From positions 1-55,604 of the forward strand of contig CALLLP010000037.1 of the NCBI GenBank assembly GCA_938008165.1: 55,604 nucleotides of DNA. Reading direction: 5' to 3'. The first letter of the stretch is position 1, and each line of letters begins with the position of its first letter. This document shows positions 8,976 through 17,531 of the stretch, one piece after another. Both the position numbers and the translations under genes were made by a program. The stretch comes from an uncultured Neomegalonema sp. (GTDB taxonomy: Bacteria > Pseudomonadota > Alphaproteobacteria > Rhodobacterales > Rhodobacteraceae). The notes beneath the pieces are model-generated. The model saw only the letters and a list, made by a program, of their open reading frames with translations, was not told the origin of the DNA and did no database searches.

Positions 8976-9640
8976 GCGACCTTCGACTGATCGTCTTCGA
9001 TTGTGATGGCACCCTGATCGACAGCCTGTTCGCGATCCAGCACGCGATGGAGCAGGCGTTCGATGCGGTATCGCTGGACCAGCCCACGGCGGAGGCGGTG
9101 CGCGGCATCGTCGGCCTGTCGGTCCCGCAAGCCGTTGCCGCGCTCGCCCCCGACCATGCGCCCGATACCCTTGCCGCGCTCGACCGGGCCTTTCGCGATT
9201 CCGCGCTCGCCTATCGGGAGGCGAATCCGCAGGATAACGGGCGGCTCTATCCCGGCACGCGGGAGGTGTTGCAGCGGTTGCACGCGCCCGAAACGCTGAT
9301 GGCGGTGGCCACGGGCAAGGCGCGGCGGGGGCTGGAGCATACGCTCGATGCCTTTGCCCTGCGCCATTTTTTCACCGCGACGCAAACGGCGGATGATGCG
9401 CCGTCAAAGCCGCATCCGGGGATGTTGCAAAATTGCGAGCGGCTGACGGGCGTTGCCCCGGCGCGCACGGTGATGATCGGGGATACCAGCTTTGATATGG
9501 CCATGGCCCGCGCCCATGGATGCACGGCCATCGGGGTCAGTTGGGGCTATCACGATGTCGATGCGTTGCATGGGGCGGGCGCTCATGCGGTCATCGACGA
9601 TTTCGCCGATCTCGACGAGGTATTGGAGGCGCTTCTATGA
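8972..9640 (+). CDS. HAD-IA family phosphatase (Gph-like)
   Basis: A 222-residue haloacid dehalogenase-like hydrolase. Motif I FDCDGTLIDS has the nucleophilic Asp and the acid/base Asp, motif II is in ATGKA, the Lys of motif III is in KPHPGM, and motif IV is GDTSFDM. A helical cap lies between motifs I and II as in phosphoglycolate phosphatase and beta-phosphoglucomutase-like enzymes. The start overlaps the pseudouridine synthase stop (ATGA), and its own stop overlaps the chaperone start. Substrate unknown; a small phosphorylated metabolite such as phosphoglycolate is plausible. Confidence 0.87.
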   Translation: MSDLRLIVFDCDGTLIDSLFAIQHAMEQAFDAVSLDQPTAEAVRGIVGLSVPQAVAALAPDHAPDTLAALDRAFRDSALAYREANPQDNGRLYPGTREVLQRLHAPETLMAVATGKARRGLEHTLDAFALRHFFTATQTADDAPSKPHPGMLQNCERLTGVAPARTVMIGDTSFDMAMARAHGCTAIGVSWGYHDVDALHGAGAHAVIDDFADLDEVLEALL

Positions 9641-10332
9641 GTCGACCGTGGCAGGAAGCGTTGGTCGAGGGTGACGCGCCGCCCTATGCGATCACGCTGG
9701 GCGGTAGGCCCGTCCGCACCCCAAGAAAACGCGCCGTCACGGCCCCCAGTCGCGCGCTGGCCGAAGCGATCGCCGCCGAATGGCGGGCGCAGGGCGACAC
9801 GGTCGATCCCAAGACGATGCCGATGACCCGCTACATGAATTCGATCCTCGATACGGTGGCCGATCACCGGGCGGATGTGATCGAGCAGGTCGCCGCCTAC
9901 GGGGGCAGCGATTTGCTCTGCTATCGCGCCGAGCGCCCTGACAGCCTCGTCACGCGACAGGCCCAAGAATGGGATGGGCCGCTGACTTGGGCGGCGCAGG
10001 TGCTGCACGCCCCGATGATCGTGACCGCCGGACTGATGGCGATCGAGCAACCCGATGCGAGCCTTGCGGCCCTGCATGGGGCGGTCGAGGCGCATGACGA
10101 TACGGGATTGGCGGCGTTGCATGACCTGACCTCCTTTTCCGGCTCGCTCATCTTGGCCTTGGCGATCAGCAAGGGTCATCTGGAGGCCGAAGCGGCATGG
10201 AAAGCCAGCCGGGTAGACGAAGATTGGCAAATCGAAAACTGGGGCGAGGACGATCTCGCCACCAAGGCCGCCCATGACAAGCGCGCGGCCTTCATGGATG
10301 CCGCACGATTGCTTGATCTATCGCGGCCGTAA
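9637..10332 (+). CDS. ATP12 family F1-ATPase assembly chaperone
   Basis: A 231-residue protein of the ATP12 family, which in mitochondria binds the F1 alpha subunit during ATP synthase assembly and is kept in alphaproteobacteria. Recognised from the N-terminal GRPVRTPRKR, the EWRAQG segment, the DLLCYRAE motif and the C-terminal WGEDDLA. It is cytoplasmic, with no signal or membrane segment. It is the last gene of the fluC operon and starts inside the HAD stop codon. Its role in F1 assembly is inferred from the family; no ATP synthase genes are in the window. Confidence 0.9.
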   Translation: MSRPWQEALVEGDAPPYAITLGGRPVRTPRKRAVTAPSRALAEAIAAEWRAQGDTVDPKTMPMTRYMNSILDTVADHRADVIEQVAAYGGSDLLCYRAERPDSLVTRQAQEWDGPLTWAAQVLHAPMIVTAGLMAIEQPDASLAALHGAVEAHDDTGLAALHDLTSFSGSLILALAISKGHLEAEAAWKASRVDEDWQIENWGEDDLATKAAHDKRAAFMDAARLLDLSRP

Positions 10333-10341
10333 CCGGGGGTC

Positions 10342-10695
10342 TCAGGGGCGATAGGATTGCAGGCCCCGAAAGACGCTTTCCATACGCATCCAGAACAGGT
10401 GCTCGCCCGGATACCCGATGATCCGGCCGATTTCGCGCCCGTTATCGATCAACACAAAAGTCGGTGAGGCGCGCACGTTCTGCAACCATGACAGGTCGCT
10501 CGGTTTCGGTTTGTTGAGGCTGACGACACGCAGGGGGGCGGCTTGGCCTTCGCGGGTCTTGTGATAGTAATCGCCGACCTCATCCATCCAGCGGTCGCAC
10601 CAGTAGCAGCCCTTGGCATCGAACATCACCAGTTCCGCCGCCCAAGCGGGCAGGGGAGCAAGGGTCAGGATCATCGCGAATATCAGCTGTCGCAT
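10342..10695 (-). CDS. Periplasmic thioredoxin-fold protein (SoxS-like)
   Basis: A 117-residue protein with a signal peptide (MRQLIFAMILTLAPLPAWA) and a thioredoxin-like domain. The redox motif is CYWC (in KGCYWCDRW) and the cis-Pro region is RASPTFVLI. It resembles the small periplasmic thioredoxins called SoxS in thiosulfate oxidisers, which keep carrier proteins reduced. No sox genes are nearby, so a general thiol reductase role is just as likely. The start at 10695 has GGGAAG upstream; an ATG at 10710 would lengthen the signal peptide unnaturally. It reads convergently with the ATP12 gene, nine bases apart. Confidence 0.75.
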   Translation of the reverse strand: MRQLIFAMILTLAPLPAWAAELVMFDAKGCYWCDRWMDEVGDYYHKTREGQAAPLRVVSLNKPKPSDLSWLQNVRASPTFVLIDNGREIGRIIGYPGEHLFWMRMESVFRGLQSYRP

Positions 10696-10777
10696 CGAGT
10701 CTTCCCGCACAGTTCAATGGGTGTCTTTGATAGACGTATCACAGTGAACAAACCGTGTAAATCATCGCATCCGACCC

Positions 10778-12367
10778 TCAGAACCCGGCGGCGCAGCCGT
10801 CTTTCCGGGGGTCCGATCCGCCCGCATAGACGCCACTGTCGAGCCGGTGGATCAGTTGTGCGCCGCCAAAGCCGAAGGCGGAATCCGGGGTTTCCAGCGT
10901 GATTGCATGGCCCATTGTCGCCAGCGTGTCGAGCGCGTCTTGGGGCATCGACGTCTCGCAGGCAACGCCCAGACCTTCGGTCACGCGCCAGCGCGGGGCA
11001 TCGGCGGCGGTCTGGACATCCTGCCCCCAGACCTGTGTGCGCAGGATCATCTGGAGGTGTCCCTGTGCCTGCATCGGCCCGCCCATGACGCCAAAGGCCA
11101 TGCGCGGCGCGCCGTTTTCGGTCAGGAAGCCGGGAATGATGGTGTGGAAAGGGCGCTTGCCCCCGCCGACGAGATTCGGATGCCCCGGCTCCAGCGTAAA
11201 GCCGAGGCCCCGGTTCTGGAGGTGAATTCCCGTGCCCGGCACCACAACACCCGACCCGAATCCGGCGTAGTTCGACTGGATATACGAGACCATCATGCCG
11301 TTCGAATCGGCGGCGGCCAGATAGACCGTGCCGCCCCGTTTCGGTGCACCCGCTCCGAAATCCTGCGCCCGCTGCGGATCGATCAGGGTGGCGCGGCCTT
11401 TCAGATAGCCATCGTCCAGCAGATCGGCGGCTTGAACATCGGTCATGGCGGCGGGTTCGGCGACAAAGGCTTCGGCATCGCGCAGGGCCAGTTTCATCGC
11501 TTCCCACATCAGATGCAGCGCGCGGGGATCTTCGGGCGTCAGATCGCGGATGGGTGTATGCGACAGCATCCCCAGCGCCATGCAGGCCGCGATTCCCTGA
11601 CCGTTGGGTGGAATTTCGTGCAATTCCATGCCGTCGAAAGCTTTTTGGATCGTGCCGCACCATTCGGGCGCATTCGCGGCCATGTCATCGGCGGTCAGGA
11701 CACCGCCATGTGCGGCGCAATCGGCGGCGATCCGTTCGGCCAATGCGCCCCGGTAGAATGCTTCGCCCTTTGTCTGTGCGATCAGGCGCAGGGTCGCGGC
11801 GGCATCGGGATTCACGAACCGCTCCCCCGCGACGGGGGCGCGTCCGCCGGGCATGAAATGATCCCGGAACCCCGGCTGGCCTGCCAGATCCGCCGCTCCG
11901 ATCCCCCATAGCTTGCCGATGATGGGCGAGACGGCGAATCCGTGTTCCGCATAGCGGATCGCCGGTTCGAACAAATCGTCGAAGGGGAGCCGCCCGAACC
12001 GGTCTGACAGGGCGACCCAGCCGCCCACCGCCCCCGGAACCGTCACCGTATCCCATCCCCGCTCCGGCATACCGCCTGCAAAACGCTCCGGCGTCCAGGC
12101 GGCAGGGGCGCGGCCCGAAGCGTTGAGGCCGTGCAGCGCCGATCCGTCCCACAGGATCGCAAAGCCATCGGACCCGATTCCGTTGCCCGTCGGTTCCAGC
12201 ATCGTCAGGGCGATGGCGGTGGCGAGGGCGGCATCCACCGCATTGCCCCCGCGTGCCAGCATGGTCAGACCCGCCTGTGTCGCGAGCGGGTGCGAAGTCG
12301 CGACCATGTTCTCCGCCATCACCGCAGAGCGGCGCGAGGCGTAGGGGGGAACGGCGGGAAACTGCAT
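10778..12367 (-). CDS. Gamma-glutamyltransferase family protein
   Basis: A 529-residue Ntn-hydrolase of the gamma-glutamyltranspeptidase family, normally made as a proenzyme cut just before a catalytic threonine. The predicted cleavage Thr is in KRGGTVYLAAAD, about two thirds along, giving a large and a small subunit. Also seen are the N-terminal ATSHPLAT, the GGNAVDAALA segment and the GGKRPFHTIIP motif. There is no evident signal peptide, so it may be cytoplasmic as in the YwrD-type subgroup. It may hydrolyse glutathione or other gamma-glutamyl compounds. It is divergent from fabD. Confidence 0.88.
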   Translation of the reverse strand: MQFPAVPPYASRRSAVMAENMVATSHPLATQAGLTMLARGGNAVDAALATAIALTMLEPTGNGIGSDGFAILWDGSALHGLNASGRAPAAWTPERFAGGMPERGWDTVTVPGAVGGWVALSDRFGRLPFDDLFEPAIRYAEHGFAVSPIIGKLWGIGAADLAGQPGFRDHFMPGGRAPVAGERFVNPDAAATLRLIAQTKGEAFYRGALAERIAADCAAHGGVLTADDMAANAPEWCGTIQKAFDGMELHEIPPNGQGIAACMALGMLSHTPIRDLTPEDPRALHLMWEAMKLALRDAEAFVAEPAAMTDVQAADLLDDGYLKGRATLIDPQRAQDFGAGAPKRGGTVYLAAADSNGMMVSYIQSNYAGFGSGVVVPGTGIHLQNRGLGFTLEPGHPNLVGGGKRPFHTIIPGFLTENGAPRMAFGVMGGPMQAQGHLQMILRTQVWGQDVQTAADAPRWRVTEGLGVACETSMPQDALDTLATMGHAITLETPDSAFGFGGAQLIHRLDSGVYAGGSDPRKDGCAAGF

Positions 12368-12421
12368 GATATGGCTCCGGATGGGGGGTCGATCCCCGAC
12401 CCTACGCCGTATGTCGTGCGG

Positions 12422-12449
12422 TTGACAATTGCGCGCCCCCCGGTATCTC
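12422..12449 (+). promoter_or_regulatory. Candidate sigma-70 promoter for fabD
   Basis: A perfect -35 hexamer TTGACA at 12422-12427, a 16-base spacer, and a weak -10 (TATCTC, 12444-12449). It lies 31 bases before the fabD start, and a CAGGAG ribosome site lies between. Alphaproteobacterial -10 boxes are often degenerate, so this is plausible. Confidence 0.45.
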
Positions 12450-12479
12450 GTCTCGAAGATTATCAGCAGGAGCCGACCT

Positions 12480-13421
12480 ATGCGCGTATTCGTCTTTCCC
12501 GGCCAAGGGTCGCAAGCCCTTGGGATGGGCCGTGACCTTGCCGACCGTTACCCTGTCGCCAAAGCGGTGTTCGACGAGGTGGATGAGGCGCTGGGCGAGA
12601 GCCTGTCCGGCATCATCTGGGGCGAGGATGGCGACGCGCTGACTCTGACCGCGAATGCGCAACCGGCGCTGATGGCGGTTTCGGTTGCCGTGGCGCGGGT
12701 GCTGGAGGCCGAGGGCGGCTTTGCATTGGCCGATAAGGCGAATTACGTCGCCGGGCATTCCTTGGGCGAATATTCGGCCCTGACCGCCGCCGGGGCGCTG
12801 TCCCTGCCCGATACCGCGCGATTGCTGCGTTTGCGCGGGACGGCGATGCAGGAAGCCGTGCCTGTCGGTGAAGGGGCGATGGCCGCTGTGCTGGGTCTCG
12901 ATCTCGATGCCGTGCGCGCGGTGGCCGAGGCCGCCGCCGAGGGCGATGTCTGTGAAGCGGCGAATGACAATGCGCCGGGTCAGGTGGTGGTATCGGGGGC
13001 ACGGGCCGCCGTAGAGCGCGCCGTACCGCTTGCCAAGGAAAAGGGAGCCATGCGCGCGATGCTGTTGCCGGTCTCCGCGCCTTTCCATTGCGCCCTGATG
13101 GCCCCTGCCGCTGCGCGGATGCGCGAGGCGCTCGCCGAAACGACCATCAACGCCCCATCCCCGGCCCTCGTCGCGAATGTCAGTGCGCAGGCCGAAACGG
13201 ACCCTGACACGATTCGCGATCTGCTGGTCCGGCAGGTGACGGGGTCGGTCCGCTGGCGCGAAAGCGTCGAATGGATGGCTGCGCAGGGGGTGAATACCCT
13301 TGTCGAGCTTGGCGCGGGAAAGGTGCTGGGGGGTCTTGCCAAGCGCATCGACCGTTCGATTGCCGGGTCCAGCATCGGCTCGCCCGACGCCATCGACGCC
13401 TTCCTGTCCTCGCTCGAATAA
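12480..13421 (+). CDS. fabD: Malonyl-CoA:ACP transacylase FabD
   Basis: A 313-residue enzyme that transfers malonyl from CoA to acyl carrier protein for type II fatty-acid synthesis in the cytoplasm. Motifs are the N-terminal FPGQGSQ oxyanion loop, the catalytic serine in GHSLGEYSAL, and the active-site histidine in APFHCALM; the family QVVVSG and VSVELGAGKVLGG-like C-terminal parts are present (here VELGAGKVLGG). The start is fixed by CAGGAG upstream; an earlier in-frame ATG at 12429 lies before the promoter. It leads the fab cluster, with fabG 11 bases downstream. Confidence 0.96.
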   Translation: MRVFVFPGQGSQALGMGRDLADRYPVAKAVFDEVDEALGESLSGIIWGEDGDALTLTANAQPALMAVSVAVARVLEAEGGFALADKANYVAGHSLGEYSALTAAGALSLPDTARLLRLRGTAMQEAVPVGEGAMAAVLGLDLDAVRAVAEAAAEGDVCEAANDNAPGQVVVSGARAAVERAVPLAKEKGAMRAMLLPVSAPFHCALMAPAAARMREALAETTINAPSPALVANVSAQAETDPDTIRDLLVRQVTGSVRWRESVEWMAAQGVNTLVELGAGKVLGGLAKRIDRSIAGSSIGSPDAIDAFLSSLE

Positions 13422-13432
13422 AGGCCATAAGC

Positions 13433-14170
13433 ATGTTTTCTCTCGACGGAAAAAAAGCCCTCATCACTGGTGCATCGGGCGGTATCGGCGGCGCCATCGC
13501 CCAAGCCCTGCACGCTCAGGGGGCGCATGTCGCCCTGTCGGGCACGCGTACCGGCCCGCTGGAGGAACTGCGCGACCGCCTTGGGGATCGCGCCTCTGTC
13601 CATCCATGCAATCTGTCGGATATGGACGCTGTGGATGCGCTGCCCAAAACGGTCGAAAGCGCGATGGAGGGTCTCGACATTCTCGTCAATAATGCGGGAA
13701 TCACACGCGATAATCTTTTCATGCGGATGAAGGATGACGAATGGGACGCGGTGATCGCCGTCAACCTGACCGCCACCTTCCGCTTGTGCCGGGCGTCCCT
13801 GCGCGGGATGATGAAGCGTCGCTTTGGCCGGATCGTCAATATCACCTCGGTCGTCGGCACCACCGGCAATCCGGGTCAGGGCAATTACTGCGCCGCCAAG
13901 GCGGGCATTGTCGGCATGTCGAAATCACTGGCACAAGAGGTGGCAAGCCGCGGAATTACCGTCAATTCCGTCGCTCCAGGCTTTATCGCCACCCCCATGA
14001 CCGACGACCTGACCGACGCCCAGAAAGAGCGTATCCTGACAACCGTTCCCTTGGGAAAACTGGGCGACCCGGTTGATGTGGCCGCCGCTGTCACCTATCT
14101 GGCATCGGAAGAAGCGGGCTATATGACAGGTCAGACTCTCCATGTGAATGGTGGCATGGCCATGATTTGA
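13433..14170 (+). CDS. fabG: 3-oxoacyl-ACP reductase FabG
   Basis: A 245-residue NADPH-dependent reductase of 3-oxoacyl-ACP, the first reduction in each fatty-acid elongation cycle. It shows TGASGGIG for cofactor binding, LVNNAGITRDNL, the serine in NITSVVG, and the catalytic YCAAK. The NNAG-ITRD stretch and the ending MTGQTLHVNGGMAMI are typical of true FabG rather than other short-chain dehydrogenases. Position between fabD and acpP confirms it. The longer frame from 13271 overlaps fabD and is rejected. Confidence 0.96.
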   Translation: MFSLDGKKALITGASGGIGGAIAQALHAQGAHVALSGTRTGPLEELRDRLGDRASVHPCNLSDMDAVDALPKTVESAMEGLDILVNNAGITRDNLFMRMKDDEWDAVIAVNLTATFRLCRASLRGMMKRRFGRIVNITSVVGTTGNPGQGNYCAAKAGIVGMSKSLAQEVASRGITVNSVAPGFIATPMTDDLTDAQKERILTTVPLGKLGDPVDVAAAVTYLASEEAGYMTGQTLHVNGGMAMI

Positions 14171-14198
14171 CCCTTGCGGACGCGCCGCTTGCGTTAGG

Positions 14199-14213
14199 TC
14201 AAACACAGTTTGA
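14199..14213. promoter_or_regulatory. 15-bp inverted repeat upstream of acpP
   Basis: TCAAAC-ACA-GTTTGA, a perfect inverted repeat in the fabG-acpP gap, 120 bases before acpP. It may be an operator for a fatty-acid regulator or overlap an acpP promoter. Only the symmetry and position support this. Confidence 0.3.
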
Positions 14214-14287
14214 AATACGCGGAGCGTGTGTTAAGGACGCGCCGGTCGGGGGTCACTCCCGAGCGGTATTTATGGGGCAATGCCCAA

Positions 14288-14313
14288 ACTGGAGCGACGA
14301 AAACGTCGCCAGT
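14288..14313 (+). promoter_or_regulatory. Hairpin in the acpP leader
   Basis: A stem GCGACG-AAAA-CGTCGC extended by four further pairs below a two-base bulge, ending 19 bases before the acpP ATG and just before its GAAGGGA ribosome site. There is no T-run, so it is more likely a leader or mRNA-stability element than a terminator. Confidence 0.35.
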
Positions 14314-14332
14314 CTATGCGAAGGGACATGAA

Positions 14333-14572
14333 ATGAGCGACGTCAACGAGCGCGTGAAGAAAATCGTCGTGAACTACCTCAATGTCGAGGAAGCCAAGGT
14401 AACCGAGAAGGCGAGCTTTATCGACGATCTCGGAGCAGACAGCCTCGATACGGTTGAGCTGGTCATGGCTTTTGAGGAAGAATTCGGCGTTGAAATCCCC
14501 GATGACGCCGCCGAAAAAATCCAGACCGTCGGCGATGCCGTCGACTTCATCAAGGCGAACGCATCCGCCTGA
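14333..14572 (+). CDS. acpP: Acyl carrier protein
   Basis: A 79-residue acidic acyl carrier protein, which carries growing acyl chains on a 4'-phosphopantetheine arm attached to Ser37 in the GADSLDTVE motif. It also shows the N-terminal [12 protein letters not shown] helix and the FGVEIPDD loop typical of AcpP. The correct start is 14333, preceded by GAAGGGA; an upstream in-frame start at 14210 would add a non-conserved tail. It is separated from fabG by 162 bases with its own inverted repeat and leader hairpin, so it probably has its own promoter. Confidence 0.97.
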   Translation: MSDVNERVKKIVVNYLNVEEAKVTEKASFIDDLGADSLDTVELVMAFEEEFGVEIPDDAAEKIQTVGDAVDFIKANASA

Positions 14573-14600
14573 TTGTCATGGCGAATGGACGAATACGAAC

Positions 14601-14635
14601 AAGGGCGCCCGCTTCATTGCGTGGCGTCCTTCTTC
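14601..14635 (+). terminator. Candidate acpP terminator or attenuator
   Basis: A nine-pair stem AAGGGCGCC / GGCGTCCTT (one G-T pair, arms 14601-14609 and 14623-14631) followed by TCTTC. The T-run is imperfect, so it may only partly stop transcription, leaving high acpP and lower fabF expression. Confidence 0.45.
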
Positions 14636-14708
14636 ATGCTTGGATGAAACCGTGCAGGCACCGTATTATTCAGATAACAACGAACGATTGAAATCGAGGG
14701 AGCAGGGC

Positions 14709-15971
14709 ATGAGGCGGGTTGTCATTACCGGAATGGGCATGGTCTCGCCCCTTGCCTGTGGGGTCGAGGAAACATGGTCCCGCCTGCTGGATGGACAGTC
14801 GGGCGCGGGGCCGATCACGCATTTCGACGCGTCGGATCTGTCTTGCCGAATCGCCTGTGAAGTGCCCAAGGGCGATGGCACAAACGGCACGTTCAACCCG
14901 GATGACTGGGCGGAAAAGCGCGAACAGCGCCGGGTCGATGATTTTATTCTCTACGCCATGGCCGCCGCCGAACAGGCGATCCGCGATGCCGACTGGATGC
15001 CCGAAGACGAGGCGAGCCGCGAGCGTACCGGCGTTTTGATCGGATCGGGCATCGGGGGGTTGGCGTCGATCGAGCGCACGGCTATCGAGCTGAAGGAGCG
15101 TGGTCCGCGCAAGGTCTCGCCGTTTTTCATTCCCGGTAGCCTCATCAATCTGTGTTCCGGTCAGGTAGCGATCCGGCATGGCTTCAAGGGACCGAACCAT
15201 GCGGTCGTGACGGCGTGCTCGACGGGGGCGCATGCCATCGGCGATGCGGCGCGGATCATTAAATACGGCGATGCGGATGTGATGGTTGCGGGGGGGGCGG
15301 AAGCGGCCATCTGTCGTCTCGGAATCGTCGGATTCATCGCCTGCAAGGCCCTGTCATCGGGCTATAACGACACTCCCGAAAAGGCATCGCGCCCCTATGA
15401 CACGGGCCGCGACGGCTTTGTGATGGGCGAAGGCGCTGGCGTCGTGATGTTGGAAGAATACGAGCACGCCAAGGCGCGCGGCGCGAAAATCTATGCCGAA
15501 GTCGCGGGATATGGCCTGTCGGGCGACGCCTATCACATCACCGCGCCTGCCTCCGATGGCGATGGTGGCTTCCGGGCGATGCGGGCGGCGCTGAAGGATG
15601 CGGGCGTCGATCCGAAAGATATCGGCTATATCAACGCCCATGGCACCTCGACCCCGTTGGGCGACGAGATCGAATTGCGCGCCGTGACGCGCCTGCTGGG
15701 CGATGCGGCGGAGGGTGCGGTCATGTCTTCCACAAAATCGGCCATCGGCCATCTGCTGGGCGCTGCGGGCGCGGTGGAGGCGATCTTTACGGCCCTTGCC
15801 ATCCGCGATCAGATCGCTCCTCCGACGATCAATCTCGAAAACCTCGAAATCGAGACAACCCTCGATCTCGCCCCGAATGCAGCGAAGAAAACGCCGATCA
15901 CGGCGGCTCTGTCGAATTCCTTCGGCTTTGGCGGAACCAATGCATCGCTTGTGCTGAAAAAGGTCGATTGA
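14709..15971 (+). CDS. fabF: Beta-ketoacyl-ACP synthase II FabF
   Basis: A 420-residue condensing enzyme that adds malonyl-ACP to acyl-ACP. The thiolase-fold catalytic triad is visible: Cys in TACSTGAHAIG, His in NAHGTSTPLGD, and His in KSAIGHLLGAAG. The N-terminal RRVVITGMGMVSPL and C-terminal SFGFGGTNASL are typical. The longer frame from 14454 overlaps acpP out of frame and is rejected; the ATG at 14709 has GAGGGAGC upstream. mltG follows after six bases, an order common in alphaproteobacteria. Confidence 0.96.
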   Translation: MRRVVITGMGMVSPLACGVEETWSRLLDGQSGAGPITHFDASDLSCRIACEVPKGDGTNGTFNPDDWAEKREQRRVDDFILYAMAAAEQAIRDADWMPEDEASRERTGVLIGSGIGGLASIERTAIELKERGPRKVSPFFIPGSLINLCSGQVAIRHGFKGPNHAVVTACSTGAHAIGDAARIIKYGDADVMVAGGAEAAICRLGIVGFIACKALSSGYNDTPEKASRPYDTGRDGFVMGEGAGVVMLEEYEHAKARGAKIYAEVAGYGLSGDAYHITAPASDGDGGFRAMRAALKDAGVDPKDIGYINAHGTSTPLGDEIELRAVTRLLGDAAEGAVMSSTKSAIGHLLGAAGAVEAIFTALAIRDQIAPPTINLENLEIETTLDLAPNAAKKTPITAALSNSFGFGGTNASLVLKKVD

Positions 15972-15977
15972 CGCCTG

Positions 15978-16958
15978 ATGCGCCGTCTCCTTTCCTTGCT
16001 TGTCTCTCTCGTGGTGCTGGCAGGCATCACCGGCGGCGGGCTGTTCTTCTACGGACAGCAGCAATTCGAGGCCCCCGGTCCGGCACAGGCCGCACTGGAA
16101 ATCGATATTCCCCCCGGTTCCGGCCTGAATGCCATCGCGCGCAGTCTGGAAAGCGCTGGGGCCATTGAAAACGCCGATCTCTTTCGTCTGGTGACGCGCA
16201 TCAAGAAAGCCGGGCGGGGTCTCAAGGCCGGGGAATACGAAATCGCCCCCGGCGCATCGATGGCCGATATCCTCACCCTGTTGCAAAGCGGCAAGACCAT
16301 CGAGCGGCGCGTGACCATCCCCGAAGGTCTGACCAGCCTTCAGATCGTCGCGATCCTGAACGGCGCCGATAAGCTGACCGGCGACATCGCGACCATCCCG
16401 GCCGAGGGCAGTCTGGCGCCCGAAACCTATTTCTTTACGACCGGCGAGAGCCGCGAGGCCGTCATCGGGCGGATGCGCGCGGCGCAGGCGGCCATCATCG
16501 ATGAACTGTGGGACAAGCGCGCCGACAATCTGCCCTTTGACACCAAAGAGGAGGCGCTGACCCTCGCCTCCATCGTCGAAAAGGAAACCGGCGTCTCATC
16601 CGAACGCGCGCGGGTCGCCGGGGTGTTCATCAATCGCCTGCGCAAAGGCATGCGCCTGCAAAGCGATCCGACGGTCATCTATGGGGTGGCGGGCGGCGAA
16701 GGGCTGGATCGACCGATCCGGCGGTCCGACCTGAAAGATCGGAATGATTATAATACCTATGTCATCAACGGGTTGCCGCCGACACCCATTGCCCATCCGG
16801 GGCGGGCCGCCATCGAAGCGACGCTCAATCCTGCGGCAACGAGCGATTTCTATTTTGTGGCGGATGGCACCGGCGGGCATGCCTTTGCGAAAACCCTCGC
16901 CGAGCATAACCGCAATGTCCGTCAATGGCGCAAAATCGAAGCGGAGCGCGCGCAATAG
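15978..16958 (+). CDS. mltG: Endolytic murein transglycosylase MltG
   Basis: A 326-residue inner-membrane enzyme of the YceG family. It cuts nascent glycan strands and is thought to set peptidoglycan chain ends. One N-terminal transmembrane helix (about residues 5-27) is followed by a LysM-like part and the YceG catalytic domain. The catalytic glutamate is in LASIVEKETG, and further motifs are GMRLQSDPTVIYG and YNTYVINGLPPTPI. It is joined to fabF by a six-base gap, linking lipid and wall synthesis genes in one transcript. Confidence 0.95.
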   Translation: MRRLLSLLVSLVVLAGITGGGLFFYGQQQFEAPGPAQAALEIDIPPGSGLNAIARSLESAGAIENADLFRLVTRIKKAGRGLKAGEYEIAPGASMADILTLLQSGKTIERRVTIPEGLTSLQIVAILNGADKLTGDIATIPAEGSLAPETYFFTTGESREAVIGRMRAAQAAIIDELWDKRADNLPFDTKEEALTLASIVEKETGVSSERARVAGVFINRLRKGMRLQSDPTVIYGVAGGEGLDRPIRRSDLKDRNDYNTYVINGLPPTPIAHPGRAAIEATLNPAATSDFYFVADGTGGHAFAKTLAEHNRNVRQWRKIEAERAQ

Positions 16959-17021
16959 CGCCTGCGCAAACCCGTATGGTGTGCATGGGTGCCTATCGCG
17001 AAACGGACACGGCAGTCCATT

Positions 17022-17348
17022 TTAGCGCTGTTCGCAGGTTTCCCCAGCGTAATCAAGCGCTTCTAGCAGGTCCATTTCGAGCATCGTCTGAGTCTGCGCC
17101 CAGCCGCTTCCGCAACGCTGGCGCCCGGAATCGAGGGTACGATAGGTGTTTTCGAGCACCGGCACCGCCGCACAGGATTCTTGCGAGTTCAGCACCCGAA
17201 AGCCCTCCGCCGCCATCTGCGTTACATTCGCCGCGATCCGCTCGCAATGCAAAGCGGGCTGTATGTGAATCGGCCGATGTGTCGGTGACTGCGCCTGAGT
17301 ATCTGCCGATCCCATGACGATGACTCCGAGCAATAGAATAATTCGCAT
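17022..17348 (-). CDS. Hypothetical secreted protein
   Basis: A 108-residue protein I cannot assign to a family. It starts with a likely signal peptide (MRIILLLGVIVMGSADTQA), followed by a mature part of about 88 residues with four cysteines, suggesting two disulfides in the periplasm. A perfect inverted repeat lies 27 bases upstream of its start. It sits between mltG (convergent) and uvrB (divergent) and is not in an operon. Confidence 0.55.
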   Translation of the reverse strand: MRIILLLGVIVMGSADTQAQSPTHRPIHIQPALHCERIAANVTQMAAEGFRVLNSQESCAAVPVLENTYRTLDSGRQRCGSGWAQTQTMLEMDLLEALDYAGETCEQR

Positions 17349-17374
17349 TTTGCCCTCCCCGCTTTATACGTACA

Positions 17375-17391
17375 CTGATTAGCCTAATCAG
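17375..17391. promoter_or_regulatory. 17-bp palindrome CTGATTAG-C-CTAATCAG
   Basis: A perfect eight-base inverted repeat with a one-base centre, 27 bases upstream of the hypothetical secreted protein gene and 141 bases before uvrB. The size and symmetry fit an operator for a dimeric regulator. The regulator is unknown. Confidence 0.45.
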
Positions 17392-17531
17392 GTTTCATAC
17401 GCGTAAATCACGCAAAGATTAGCGCTTATTCGACCCATGCACCGGAGATGGCAATCTGCGGCAAACGGGGTATGGGCATGACATCGCGCGATGCGCATCC
17501 TATCTAATCCCCTCAAGACAGGAGCGCCGCA

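Noticed and set aside
17349..17531. SOS (LexA) box upstream of uvrB
   Set aside because: No GTTC-N7-GTTC or GAAC-N7-GAAC motif found in the region.
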